A stretch of DNA of 64,000 nt from Pogonophryne albipinna (taxonomy: Eukaryota; Chordata; Actinopteri; Perciformes; Artedidraconidae): assembly GCA_028583405.1 (NCBI GenBank), contig CM053246.1, positions 27,135,557-27,199,556 of the forward strand, read 5' to 3'. Below the pieces are notes generated by a model, which made no database searches, was not told the DNA's origin, and was given only the letters and a program-made list of their open reading frames with translations. Shown piece after piece: positions 1-12,882 of this stretch (positions within the stretch are counted from its first letter, which is position 1; each line of letters starts with the position of its first letter). The translations under genes were made by a program, and so were the position numbers.

Positions 1-592
1 GTTTAGCACAGACTTGCCCTCTGACAAAGCAGCTAGTAATATAGACAGAATTTCCAGAACAACATAGAAGTATTTTGCTGGTTTCTTTTTCATATCCAGT
101 CACATCCAGGAAACAGGAAATGCCTCTTGCATATGGCCCATGACTATGGTGACCCCCAAGGGTAAAGTGTCAAGCACAACACATTCAATCATTAAGATTA
201 ATACACTCCTGCATTTTGTTTGATATTGTCAGCATTAACTAATAATGTGGACTGCATTTTCTTGTTCCGTAGACATAAATGAAATATTATACGAAGAAAT
301 GAATGTGTTCTTGAGAAACATATGTGATCTAGTTTGTTTCTAGAGTATATCACCACAGCTTTGATTTGACTTGCTTCAAAGACTCAAGCAGTATGAATAC
401 TGAACCTTCATTCAATTGTTTCAGGTGTCAACTACAAGCTAATGGATCTGGTCTTCATGTACTCTACTGTTTGACTGTGATGACTCAAATGGGACTTTAG
501 CATGTAAGGTGTCTTTCAATTATGTGGACTCTCTACCTTGAGTAAAATTGATAAAGTCTTTTTTTTATGGAAATGTATTTAATTCATAATAT

Positions 593-594
593 AC

Positions 595-663
<69 letters not shown>
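593..663. repeat. (AAT)n trinucleotide microsatellite
   Basis: An essentially pure ATA/AAT array of about 70 bp lies in AT-rich intergenic DNA. It is a typical fish microsatellite with no coding role. Confidence 0.95.
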
Positions 664-670
<7 letters not shown>

Positions 671-3525
671 ATTTAAAATACATTGGCACTTTTAGATCCT
701 AGCTTGTTTACCTGAATTACCACACACTGTATCAGTGACTTTATTCCAGACGGTGACTCATTAGCAATGAACTGATGACTTGAGGTAACTGCCTCAATAA
801 AAGCCATCAAAGGCTTGTGCTCGACAGCAGGACAGATTTTCACAAGATCAACACATGACACAAGTAAAAATAAATAGGTCACAATGTTGTGTTGGCCCAT
901 GGTTCGACCAACCTAAGTTTCTTCTTTTTTAATTTAAGTGTTAAAAGAAGGTTTTCTGGCCTGATTTCTACTGAAATACAATGACAATTTAGAACACAAA
1001 ACAAGTGATTAGCTTTCGGTGCAGATCTGTATTCGTTTCTCTGTGGAACAGCTTGGCCTTGGGGGTTTGAGATTATGTAATGTTAAAGTCATTGATTAAA
1101 GTTCATTTGGAGTATTTTGTTGCATTTCCCCCATGTTCTGTCAAAAATGAACTGCTTGTTCATTGTGCTTTAATCCAGATTAAATTAGCACAACACACTC
1201 CACACTTACCCTCAATGGCACGTTACAGTACTTCAGTTGTGGACAATGGCAGTAAAAGAAAGTGAAGGACAAAATGAAAACATTTCGGTTTATTTAAGGA
1301 CAATTATCTTTACCTCTTAATCTAACAGGTCACCTTCATATTCATGTTTTTCTTTTATATATTGCCGTTTTTTTCCCTCAAAGAAACACATGACTGTTTG
1401 AGAAATGGCACTACAAAATAGCTTTGCTGTATTGTTCCCCTGACACAAAGACTAATCATTGAATCATAGAGTTACGTAATGTCCGGTTGCCGACTCACAA
1501 GGTCTCTCTGACGAAAACAATTCCATGCAAGCCTCAGATAAGACGGAGGAGATGGAAAACAGCTCAATATAGATGTGGGTTGACACACAGTAATAAAATA
1601 TTTAATTAGATTTTTATTTTCTGCTGCATTTCATAAGGGGAGAAAAAAAAACAGGTACAATTTCTAAATATTATAATTTAATTTAGGGAAACATTATACA
1701 ACTCTGAAACTGCTGAATTACAGCAGGTTTGAAATGGTTTTCATGATAAGACCGTTTTTCTTGACAAAACATAACTTCATACTCCTCTCTAAAAGGACCT
1801 GGATACAACTTTCTCTGAAAACATTGTTGCAACATCAGCTCCAACAAGCCCTCTATACTTAGATGCCCTCCTTTGGTAGCAGGCTGTGCGTGGGCTTTCC
1901 CAGCCCCAGCCAAAGTGTTTGTGTAGCTGGTCGTGTTTATTTGCTCTGGTCTGGGGGTGAAGACTACCAGGCTGTGCTGTGGCGCGTCATGGTCCAGCCT
2001 GCTGGGTCTACTTTCAGTGTACCACCGCAGTAACAAGGCAGCCGTTGTACCACTGTATTTTGGGGCCTAGGGTCCCGGCCAGCGGTCACTCTCAGCAGCC
2101 CAACCTGGGAGACCTCTGGCCTTTAGCAAAGCATTGTGGGGTCTAAGAGTGCACAATCAACAAACAGACTGACCAAACATCACTCTGCACTTGCTAAAAA
2201 AAGGGGTTCCCCAGAGAACATGGTACAAGAGGTTGGTTCAGGGCAACTTGACCAGCCTGAAACTGAAATAATGAAATACGCATGTAAACCTTGGGCATGG
2301 TTTCAGGTTTATTGGGCTCCTTTTCCAGTGAAACACACATTGGCTTGTTAGTTTTGTCCCGGACCATTTATTTCCCTGTGTCTGCCTGCTAATAAAAGTA
2401 AGTGTTAAATAAAGTTAAATTACCTTCATGTGTGTGTGTTTCAAGGAGTGGCTTTGTCCCTTTCTGTCCACATAAGCCTCCTTTTAGCTCAAAGTGTAAA
2501 CAGTTCACAGAAAAAGGTCTAAGTTCAAGTCTGGTAAACTTTTGGAGATCAGGGGATGTTCTTTTTTCTGTTAAGCTACTCATGTTTATCCTGATATTTT
2601 TCACTACCTTATGAATTCCTTCAGAGTGTGGGGATTTACAGTTCAGTTATGACGCAATGTCTTGAAATTATATAATACTGCATGTAATGAGAGTAATGTA
2701 CAGAAATATAAAGGGGTGTGTCTGTGTGTCTGAACAGGGAGGCAATGTCTGTTGCAACACAGACCCAAAAATATGTTGTAGCATGTTCTTTATACTCTCT
2801 CAATTCATATTTCATTTTATTGAAGATGTTTTTATTAACTGACATGAACTGAAATCGTATTTCCTTTTAATCCATCTGGCATTGGAGTTGCTACTTGCTG
2901 TGAATACTCCCACCTTAACAGGCAGAGAAAATACCTGAGAAGTCATTGTGCCATTATTGTGAATCATGTCTGATAAACCTGCTTGTGCAATATGTATTCT
3001 CTCTAACTGCCTTTGAAGACAAAAACTGATTATAGGAAAATCACAACAAGGAAAATAATGTGGTAAATTGTTAAGTGCATATAATAAGAGGTATTTATTG
3101 GCACAGAGAACACAACAAAGATAGTGACATCTACTCTGAAGTTTGGCACTCTCAGACAAAGGGTGTTACAGTTGGTGGTTACAGAGTAATGTGCATTTAT
3201 CGCTGTTCATGGTCAACAATAGAGGCCCATGTTATCATGAGAGAAATATTATAATGTTTAAATTCCTCAGCCACCAAAAATCACAAGATACCAAAATCCA
3301 TGAGTACAAAGCTCAAGTCCTCGGAGTCTTAAACCCCTTACAACACAAATAATAATGCCAATTTCCATGAAGACGTAGGGAAATAAGCACAGAGAAGGTG
3401 AACCAACATTCCTAGTTAGGACAGATTTTCGAGCTGTAATCCCAAATGAGACATAGTTCTGATTCATTGGGTAAATCAGCAACAATGGACAAAAACAACA
3501 GAACTCTCCCTTATTGAGTAAGAAC

Positions 3526-3526
<1 letters not shown>

Positions 3527-3610
<84 letters not shown>

Positions 3611-3621
3611 TGTGTGTGTGT
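3527..3621. repeat. (TG)n microsatellite
   Basis: A TG array of about 95 bp with one TTTG interruption near 3607. The long Cys-Val and His-Thr reading frames across it are artefacts of the repeat. Confidence 0.97.
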
Positions 3622-5274
3622 TAGGGAAAAAGAGAGAGGATGACTTTGGGTACGTGTTACTACTCACGGAAACAGTAATGTATGCTTACTCACCCACATA
3701 TAAGTGCATATTTTCACAGGAATGGGAGTCAGAGCGAAAAAACAAAACAAATAAATCTATAATCCACTTGAACTGTTTCCTATTGAAACATTTCTGCCAT
3801 TTTTTATTGAAGCCACTGCATGACTTGGTGCAGATGCCTGGCAGGGTACAAAGAGGCATTTGTGAGGAAAAAGCGAGAAAGGAAAGGAGAGGAAAATGTG
3901 CTGTAACGTGGAGTCTTATGCTCATGAGTGATGTTTATCTGGATCATTCAGCAGAATCATGTTCTGTTACTTGTTTTGACAGAAATATGTTTTTACCTTT
4001 GTGTCTTTATTTGTTAATTTACTGCATCTCACATGTGAATAAAGTGGTAAGAATTGTTAAAGTACATTGTATTTGTTTTATTTGTTATTTTTCTCCAGTC
4101 AACATGTCTTATCGAGTGGCCCCGAGTCAACTCTCTGAAAGGTCAAGATGTAAACTTAATAACAACATTGACAGTAAACACCGCAATATATTCTCTCTTT
4201 TCTTAGAAGAACTCAGCAATTGCAATCATATGATGCACATACTGCAGGGCTGCAGCTGGATGTGCCACTAGGTCACTGATTAGGATTACATAAAACATGT
4301 AAGAAAGACTAAGAAATCAAAGCAAGTACCACAGATCTGTTTTCCTATGACAGTAAGTGAATGTTATACAAAGCTGTTAATTCAAGTTCATGGTAAAGCA
4401 TTTCTTTCTAGACTCCAGAAACCTGAAATAATGTAGCGCAATAAAAATCACAACTTTTTTGTTTTTCTCAAGTCTGAAGTCATCAATGTGAGCCTCTGTC
4501 ATTCAACATTCATGTGAGTAAATCTATCAGTGACATTTTCATTAATTACAATTATAGCACATAAAATGAGAAAAAATGTGTTTTCTTTCGTTAACTTGTT
4601 TTCAGTTTGTTTACTTGATTTTAACTGGTTTTCTTCATGAATTATAAATCTTAATAATTCAATAAAAATGATACAAAACAGAAATCCACTTTTGATGGGG
4701 TAGCTACTTGACTCAGAAGAAGAAGACGTAGTCGGTCTTTCCTACAGTAAAGTCAACAAAACTTTCAGATGCATCTTCTCAATTTGATAACTTAATAAAG
4801 GTCTTCCTTGTGAAATTAACAATCTTATATTTAGACTGTGTTATTTTGAAATAGAAGATTAAAACGGGTTCAAGGAAAAGGCCTGCTCGGAATTTAAGAT
4901 TTAGATGATAACAGGCATTATGTTGTTTTCAACAGAGGTTTCAGGGCATAAATTAACAAAACAAAAAAATACCCATTTTTTGGTTAGTTAGAATAGTCTG
5001 CTAATAATTTCTTTCGGAGTCTTGATTTGAATTTTTTATGACAGTCAAACACAGGCTAAATGAATAGAAGTCTTGCTGTCCCCATTCGTCCTTGTTTGTG
5101 TGGAATATGACTGGTGGTAACATTTTTTAATTAGCTTTATTACTTTCAGTTGAATTGCCAGAAGCCATAGAAACAGTAGTGTTGTGAAAATAAGAGGGTA
5201 AGTAAAGTACACTTTCAAGTCTTTCCACGTTGATCAACCGCTCATAAAAGTGCCTTCAGTTACAAATATGTCAG

Positions 5275-5574
5275 TCATCCATCCATCCATCTTCTCCCGC
5301 TTATCCGTGGTCGGGTCGCGGGGGTAGCAGTTCCAGCAGAGAGCCCCAAACTTTCTTTTCCCTGGCCACATCAACCAGCTCTGACTGGGGGATCCCAAGG
5401 CGCTCCCAGGCCAGCGAAGAGATATAATCCCTCCACCTGGTCCTAGGTCTACCCCTTGGTCTCTTCCCAGCTGGACGTGCCTGGAACACCTCCCTAGGGA
5501 GGCGCCCAGGTGGCATCCTAACTAGGTGCCCGAACCACCTCAACTGGCTCCTTTCGACGCGAAGGAGGAGCATC
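5275..5574 (-). pseudogene. 3' fragment of a non-LTR retrotransposon reverse-transcriptase ORF
   Basis: The minus strand reads about 90 residues ending in a stop. They show the C-terminal pattern of many fish LINE reverse-transcriptase proteins: RWFGHLVRM, then PRGRPRTRWRDYI, AWERLGIP and LLPPRPDHG. The stop is followed on the same strand by AAGATGGATGGATG-type tail repeats, as expected for a 5'-truncated insertion. Everything upstream (endonuclease and RT core) is missing. The family looks RTE- or Rex-like, but I cannot assign it firmly without a repeat library. Confidence 0.85.
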
Positions 5575-5817
5575 AGTCACATGTCAGTCATCACTGCACA
5601 AAATGACTCAGTTTGCCTGGAGGAAATACACACATGCTGTCAATGCAAGCTAGATTTAAATAAAAGATTTAGAGAGTATTTAACCATTGCTCTGCTAGAG
5701 TAGCATTTATTTAACTATTTATAGTGTAAATTGGAATTATCCACATCTGTGCTCCCAGGTGTATCTGTGTGTTTTCTTCTTGTATGTTCCTACCTGTACA
5801 TGACATAAGCTGCTGCT

Positions 5818-5877
5818 CATAACCAATTGCCCCTTGCGGGATTAATAAAGTTGTTGATTGATTGATTGATTGATTTA
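5818..5877 (+). repeat. LINE 3' tail with (TTGA)n
   Basis: A short hairpin, CCCCTTGCGGG, is followed by ATTAATAAAG and then a run of TTGA repeats. This matches the 3' end layout of L2/CR1/Rex-type LINEs. Only the tail is recognisable. Confidence 0.7.
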
Positions 5878-5879
5878 AC

Positions 5880-7430
5880 AGCATTAAAGGAAATGGTAAT
5901 ATGGAGAGTTGAGGGACAAGTCAAGCTGTGACCTTTAAATGACTGTGTATGATGACATAATAATCATCCTAATATTATTGACTATATCTAACTAATTAAC
6001 GGACTTACATCCCCAGAACACAGTGAAATCAATGTCAGAAATATATCCTCACATCTTTACTTTGTTGTCTCGCTGTCCTTTCTTGCCCCTTCTCCTCCCA
6101 GTGTGATGCGCTTAACTCCTTCCTATGACCTTTGACCTGACAGGCCATAATATCCCCTATAATGTGTATACAGGCGGCTGAACTTCCATCTTTTAATCTG
6201 CTCATTGTATTGCATATCCTGAGCGATTTATTTTCCTAATTGGCAAGCTTGAAGGGGATTATGGTGTCTTGTTGGAGTCAAAAAGGGGAGGGCAGCAATC
6301 ATGACTTCACATGAACAAAAGGGGCGAGTTACTACTTGTTAAAAACAGGCTAAAGGCTTTATGTTCAGTAATGCACTTTTATCTTACCTTTTTATTTATA
6401 TTATATAATTATTATTTTATCCTAAGCATCATTATTTTTAGGGCCATAAAGCTTCCATGTTAATAAATGAAACGGTATAATGCCTGAGGAAACTCCAAAC
6501 GGAGAGGAGAGCCTGGTCTGAGATTTTTCAATTCTGCGCCACAAAGTGGAGGTGCAGAGTTTGAGAGAAGTAGGATTTTAGGAGGCAAGGAAGCTCTAAA
6601 GAAAGGCCCTATTGGTGACATTATGGAGAATGTGGTATAAGTGTGGTATAAGTCATTATTTTTGGTTTGATCCCTTAATAAAATAACACATAATAAACAT
6701 GAACGAATATGTATTAATTAAATAATACTTTGTATCACTGTATCAATGATAAGTGTGTGCAGGTGAAAATAAATCACCTTATTGTAGAAAAATGTAATAC
6801 CCTACAGGGATTATTTTGTATATAATTGAACACTTGCAAATACAATTCTGGAAAATGCAAATCAAAAATCAAAAACATACTTATTGGGAGTGATTTAAGT
6901 CTGTCTATAGATATAAAGCTTCACCTTTAAACAGGTGTTACACAGGTTTTGTCTTTTAGTTCTTCCACTAGTTTGATGCCCATATCACTGGGTGTCAAAT
7001 GATCAGCAGCTTAATATTAAAAGATGCTCTGTACATTTTCTAAGTTTGTATGAAGTCAGTGTGATACTGTTTATACAAGCAGAAAGCTAGTACTAATTTT
7101 CATTTTTAAAGGGTAAATCTAAAGGTTGCACCTTAAAATGTAAAATTACTTTGACAGCTTTAACCTATAACGCATGTGCATTTCAAGTATATTCATGTCT
7201 TGTTAAATGTACTTGTAGCTTATAGGTAAATGAGAGAGGAGTCGCAGCATGCATGACTTTTGTAAATTGCTTTTCTTGGAAAATGATACCTTCAATGATT
7301 CCTTTGATGTTTTACTTACATAAACTAATTTGCCTTTTAGCACATTTTTGGAAGTTTGTTGTTGCCTGAGTAGGATCGTATGTGTTGACCTGCCAAGTGT
7401 TTCATATCTAGTGGCTCAAGAGCACCATCT
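5880..7430. other. AT-rich intergenic DNA
   Basis: I see no gene, RNA or element with recognisable ends in this stretch. It contains only short, isolated open frames. Confidence 0.5.
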
Positions 7431-7432
7431 GT

Positions 7433-8477
7433 GGCCCTGTCTCAGGTCGACTATTTTCATTTCCTCGCTCCTCGGTCCTTGGTCTCACCGGAAGTTGATT
7501 TGTCTGCGCCATCTTGAGTACCGTCCCATGGCTCTTATTTCTGCCGGAGGACCGAGGATCGAGGAGCGATAATGGAGGAGCGATAATCGAGGAACCACCA
7601 GTCCATCCTCCGATGAAATCCTCAGATACTCGCCCCGCCCCCTTACTGTGTATCGCTCACTGATTGGACGATGCAGTGCATGCACTGATCTCATGCTTCT
7701 TGACATGAGAGCAGAGTGAAGAAAATACATGAACCTCACGGGAGTCACTCCTCAGTTTATACCGTGTTTTGTTTCAATTCATGTATCATTTAGTTACAAA
7801 TATGTGATATATCTGAACAACAAAGTGGTCAAAAATCATTTTATTCATTTGTTGGAGACATTTTCATGATCGCTTTTTTCGTTTTACATTTTCATTTATT
7901 GTCATTTCCATTCAGTCAGTCATTAAGTGCTATTAAAATGTTAATGTGCTACATATCCACACAAACAAACAAAGTGTGCAATCCAATGAATATTAATCTA
8001 ACTGGGTTTTGATAGATAATATATCTCTTTTTCTTCTCTCAATTATTTTATTTCTATTGTGCACTCTAATCAATAATCAAACTATTGTTCGTTTATACAT
8101 TTTAAGAATGGCGTTTATCTTTTTTGAGAATGAGTTCTTATTTTATTTTATTTATTGGGGTCTGCAACAGATGATACAAATGTTTGTGTCAGTAAATGTG
8201 TACTAACCGTACTAACAGAGGCGGGGGTGTGTGTGGAAATAACGGGGACAGAGCTGGCTTCTGTCAGACGATCAGCTGTGCAGCGTCATCACAAACGGAC
8301 GTCGCTTCACGTGACGCTCCGGAGGAAAGGACGTCCCATTGCTCTTAAAACTAATTTCCCTGCTTCTCGTGGTTTCCTTGCGTCCCTCCATGCTTCCCTG
8401 GTGGGAGGGACTAGACGCAGGGAAACGACGCAAGTGAGGGAAGCAAGGATTTCATTTAACCGACCTGAGACGGGGCC
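7433..8477. mobile_element. non-autonomous TIR DNA transposon, unclassified (about 1.05 kb)
   Basis: The left end reads GGCCCTGTCTCAGGTCG. The right end, on the opposite strand, reads GGCCCCGTCTCAGGTCG, so these are near-perfect terminal inverted repeats, and the similarity continues imperfectly inward. The inside has GC-rich, self-complementary stretches (for example the cgaggagcgata repeats near 7560-7590) and no transposase frame. I could not find a convincing target-site duplication, so the superfamily is open. The short frames on both strands inside it are not host genes. Confidence 0.7.
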
Positions 8478-9310
8478 TGAGTCTCACTACTGTGCTCACG
8501 ACTCCAGGGTTGCGTTCCGATAATCCAAAAATCAGCTCCTAAATTCTAACCCTGGTTGCGTTCGGATAGTTTAAAAATCAGCTCCTAAATTCTAACCCTA
8601 TCTACTATTCCTTGACCTCTGAGTGAAATGTCACGGGGTTAAGGGATAGTGGATAGGAGAATTCAAAAGGACTTAGGAGAAGAGACTGCGGTACTTTAGA
8701 GAATCCGACTGCACTTTCACTATCCGACGTGTTTATGATGCGCCAGCGGACGTCATGAATGTGCGTCTGCTGCTGTGGGGAAACTATGGAAACTACAGTT
8801 TTCTAAACAGCGGACTACAACATGGATGTTTAATAAGAAAGAGGGACTACTGTAAACTCATCTAGAGACTCTGCACCGTGCTCTGATGCTGTTGTGATAT
8901 GCTTTATGAACGTGGACAACAGAGAAACATATTCTTCATGACCAAAGTTGGAATTTAAATAAAAAAGGAAAGTGAAACTTATGCTCGTCACCCTCTCCCT
9001 CCGGTCCACATTAATACAAATGATCCCAATACGTATGATTGTATGAACTATGAAAATATCTTAAAATCAATACAAATGTATTTATTATAAACGTTAGTCC
9101 TTAACATCTATCACTGTGTATATCACCATTCAAACATCTTTTAAAAGTTGAACAAACTCCACACAGCTCAGTAAAGACTGTGAAATGTTGACTTTATTTG
9201 ATCATTTCAGTAAAAACTAACGTTCATATTTCTCTTTTTGATTATAATACTGATGAACGTTCAGAACAAAGCACTTTGGCAACTTACCACATACGTTTTA
9301 AAATGCTTAA

Positions 9311-10444
9311 AGGGGGGGTAGGTAAGTTTCAGAAACCGGCTCGAGTGCACTAAAATTTGAAAGTACACAGCCGAAAAGAATCCGCCCCTTCCTTCAGACT
9401 TCCTTACAGAGCACCTCCTCCAACACACATGAACGCGCACATGACTTAGGTTGGCTATATAGTTCAGGGGAATTGTAAACCATACAAAACCTGTCCAAGA
9501 GAAAAAGAGCGACCACGGCGTCAGATTTCAACTCTGTGTGTATGGGGGTTATTCCCTATCTTTATTCAAGAGCGTGGTATTTACATTTGAGAGCATACTT
9601 TATTGATTTCCTTCACTCAAACCCTGTCATCGCACTAAAGACAAACCAAAGAGTAACCGCCCTTACGGGACGCTGTAATAAGTAAAACGAACGCACCCGC
9701 AAGGACACCTGGCCTCCTATTGGTTGAGGGATTTTGACAGGATTGTTGCACAAAAGTTTCGAGCGCGCAGAGAATAAATCTGAGAGCAGAAAAAATCCGT
9801 AAGCAGCAATATATCTGAGTGCAAGCGTACAGTTTGAGCAGAAGCAGAGCAAAGTGCAAGCAGGCACTATTTGAGTGCGCGGACAGGGTTTGAGGGAAAT
9901 AAATACATAAAGTATGCTCTCAAATTTAAATACCACGCTCTTGAATAAAGATAGGGGATAACCCCCATAGGTGTGTTGCATCAGTTGTCGCCATCGTTGA
10001 AAAGCAACTCCGATATTGACTCTGGTTTGAATTCTCCTAGTTTCCACTTTGTTTTTGTTCCTAATTTGCTCCGTTACATTATTTCTTTTGCCACCAGTAG
10101 ACGATGTTGAACCTAACTCTGCCATGGTGAAAGTGGCCGCCTGTTGCTGGCGAGTCATTGAAGTACTGCTGCAATGCACGCCCAATGACGGCACGCCCAA
10201 TGAGGGCACGAGATACATTTGTGCGTGCACGAGATGGAAGGCTGACAGACAGGACGGCAATCCAATCCGTTTAGGGATTGGTCGTACTTTTTACAGTATT
10301 ACGGCTTCCACAGATGAATTTTTTTTATGGATTTTTTGTCAAAGCACTTAAGATATGCATTGCTATCGGGATGTTAAGAGCATTCCATGGAATATAACAA
10401 AAAGTGTCTCTCGAGCCGGTTTCTCAAACTTACCTACCCCCCCT
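9311..10444 (-). mobile_element. TTAA-flanked piggyBac-like MITE, copy 1 (1134 bp)
   Basis: TTAA sits at 9307-9310 and at 10445-10448. The ends are inverted repeats of about 35 bp (AGGGGGGGTAGGTAAGTTT and its mirror, running into AAACCGGCTCGAG). A near-identical element lies at 43026-44152 in the opposite orientation. The TTAA duplication points to a piggyBac-type transposase acting in trans, because no transposase is encoded. A second MITE-like module with its own TIRs is embedded at about 9541-9969. The minus strand carries an open frame shared with copy 2. I call this copy '-' only relative to copy 2. Confidence 0.85.
9541..9969. mobile_element. TA-flanked MITE module with about 90-bp TIRs (copy 1)
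   Basis: The left end TATGGGGGTTATTCCCTATC is mirrored at the right by GATAGGGGATAACCCCCATA. The inverted similarity continues for roughly 90 bp (CTTTATTCAAGAGCGTGG, then GAGAGCATACTTTAT). The terminal TA suggests a TA target, as in Tc1/mariner-type MITEs. The same module occurs at 43496-43922 and, without its left end, at about 32128-32452. Confidence 0.75.
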
Positions 10445-10759
10445 TTAATAAGCACCGTAACGTTCATGATATAATTTCTCGGTCATAATCGGTTGTTTCC
10501 GTGAACGGCCGACTGTTGAGTGACGGCAAATGCTGCGGCTGCAATGCATTGTGGGGCAGCATTTTCCCCTCTCCTTTCGTCAAGGGAGGTCCAGTGGTTC
10601 CTAAGCTAAAGGAGGTTATAAAGGAAGTTTGAAACCTCCTTTCCTATCATTTGGAGAATTGGAACGGCACTTAACATGGCTGCTACTGACGCACTTCCGG
10701 GTCATTTCACTTGGTTAGGAAGGTTCCTAAGCTAAATGGACTATTGGAACGCAACCCAG

Positions 10760-11370
10760 TTCATCTCCAGCACATTCATCAGAGCTGTAGTAAACAGGTG
10801 CAGCCACAAGGTGTCATCACAGAGCAGTAAAACAGTGCTGCCTATGCCAAAGTGCATTTTACAATTCTGTCTGAGTATACTGTACATCTATGTATCTACT
10901 CATCTGTGTATCTAAGTATTTAATCATCTATCTGTGTATGTATCTATGTTTATATGTGTGTATATATGTATGTATTTCTATATTTGTTTATGTTCATCTA
11001 AAGTTTCTATAAAACATACTATGATAAAATAAATTATTAACAAAAAATCATGGCCAGATCTTTTTTAGTAAAGAATGTAAGAAGACAGTGTATATTGACA
11101 CAGTGAGATTAGCAGTTCATTATAATGGTTGTAGAAACATGGAGAGTTGCCAAAGAAATGCTACATTTAATAACATTACCTTGTTCATGTTTGCATCCAT
11201 CATGAAAAACTATAATTAATACAGACAGCAGCGGAAAATCAAATATCCTAACCCAACGCAAACATACCACACAAAGTGCTCTACATGGCCAGTGGTACTT
11301 CCCATTTATAATTAATTTGGCTTGCAAATGAGAGCTGCTTTTAGGAAGACTGAGTCATGCGTATGATGAG
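10760..11370. other. intergenic DNA, no feature seen
   Basis: AT-rich sequence with TATG/TCTA-rich low complexity near 10880-11000. I see no exon or element ends. Confidence 0.5.
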
Positions 11371-11374
11371 TGGG

Positions 11375-11660
<286 letters not shown>

Positions 11661-12572
11661 TACATGTTTAAACCTCTGGGTGTGTCATGTATGACCTGTA
11701 AACACGTGTCTGTATCTTTAGGTGTGGTGGTCAGAGGACGAAGGTGTTGAGTTGTTGACTCACATTGTTTAGGGTAGTTCATCTATGGATAAAACAACTT
11801 GTTGCTTTCAGAGTCATGCTCACCTGACTGTAGGCATTTGGACATATGTTTACTACAGGGCCAGGGGTAATCAAATGAGCTGTAATATAAACAAAACAAA
11901 TGCCATTATGTGGTGCCTCTCAGTTTTACTTTCCAGGAACTTTTTCCCATGAACGAAAAAAGTTTTTTGTTTCTAAAAAAAAAAAAACTGCTACACAGTT
12001 CACTGGTTGAATTAAAAATGTGTGCCTGATGAGTTTGATATTAAGTGACAGGTAATTTAGTTTCTTAGTACAAAAAGTGTCAGCCACCTTGGTGCATTTA
12101 GGCAAATAGCTTTGTGGCGGAAAACAACTGCAATGAAGGGTTGCTTCTGTAAATTATACAGTTTTAACACAGAAAATGTGACAGACGTCTTTATTATGAT
12201 CTGTGGAAAATAAGATTAATGTGCTAAAAACAACACATCAAGACTGTCTCAGTTTCAGACCCGCCATTGGAAAACTGTGATGGATGATATAAAACAAACA
12301 TGCTCACATGTTGGATTAAAAATAGAGGAATTTCTGTTTTGGTGCGCAATAATCATTTTGAAGACACAAGCTCCCACAAAAAAAGGCCTATTGATTCTAG
12401 CAGACCCAACACAATGGGAATTCCACTTGCAACAGGTGACTGAAAGCGTGTAACTTACAGTGATTCTTTCCACATTGTTTTGAATAAATGTGGCGACAGC
12501 AAGCTGGAATACAAGTAATTGGGAACAGCACCATCCCACAGACATTCAACATTGAAATATAAACAGAAACAT
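11661..12572. other. intergenic DNA, no feature seen
   Basis: This stretch contains only short unsupported open frames and a poly(A) run near 11980. I see no recognisable element. Confidence 0.5.
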
Positions 12573-12574
12573 GA

Positions 12575-12752
12575 GGCGGAGGCGTGTGGTGCAGTGGGTT
12601 GTGCGTTGGTGTTCGGATCAGGGGGTCACAGGTTCAAACCCCATTGCAGTCAGCATGTCGTTGTGTCCCTGGACAAGACACTTCACCCCAAGTGGGGATT
12701 GAGTATATAAGTCGCTTTGGATAAAAGCGTCTAACAAGTAACATGTAATAAG
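12575..12752 (+). mobile_element. tRNA-derived SINE
   Basis: A tRNA-like head carries an A-box-like TGTGGTGCAGTGG and a B box GGTTCAAACCC. A body containing TTGTGTCCCTGGACAAGACA and the tail CGCTTTGGATAAAAGCGTCT follow. This layout is typical of teleost V-SINE/L2-tail SINEs. AAACAT occurs just outside both ends and may be the target duplication. It is transcribed by RNA polymerase III in principle, but it is a dispersed repeat and not a tRNA gene. Confidence 0.88.
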
Positions 12753-12882
12753 GGGAAACATCACACTGTTTGAAAGGTGATTTATTTTCTTCTAAAGCCA
12801 AAAAATATTAAAGCAATTGGCACTTTACCACAAAAGTTGGACCAAAAAAAAAAAAGAATTCAGACATGGCAGGTAAACACCA

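Larger units (their letters stand above)
1..5270. other. intergenic DNA without recognised gene
   Basis: This AT-rich stretch contains an AAT trinucleotide array near 593-663 and a TG array at 3527-3621. The short open frames here lack recognisable domains, exon borders or neighbours. I see no exon, RNA gene or complete transposon. Confidence 0.6.
8510..10756. mobile_element. Harbinger-like TIR element hosting a nested transposon
   Basis: The left end GGTTGCGTTCCGATA is mirrored on the right by TATTGGAACGCAACC. Both ends are flanked by CAG, a 3-bp duplication of the type made by PIF/Harbinger elements. No transposase frame is left. The left terminus is present twice in tandem, from about 8510 and again from about 8555. 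The middle (9311-10444) is a separate TTAA-flanked element, so the host element itself is only about 1.1 kb. The superfamily call rests on TIR and TSD alone. Confidence 0.7.

Noticed and set aside
1683..2036. 117-residue minus-strand frame as a gene
   Set aside because: No domain, splice signals, promoter or homology that I recognise, and the sequence composition is ordinary intergenic.
7330..8523. Several 80-120-residue frames on both strands
   Set aside because: They lie in or across the ends of the TIR element 7433-8477 and have no recognisable protein features.
9613..10260. 215-residue minus-strand frame as a host gene
   Set aside because: It spans the boundary between a MITE and its inner module and is repeated at 43.2 kb. 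It is kept only as a possible captured exon.
12575..12752. tRNA gene
   Set aside because: A and B boxes are present but no cloverleaf closes, and a SINE body and L2-like tail follow.
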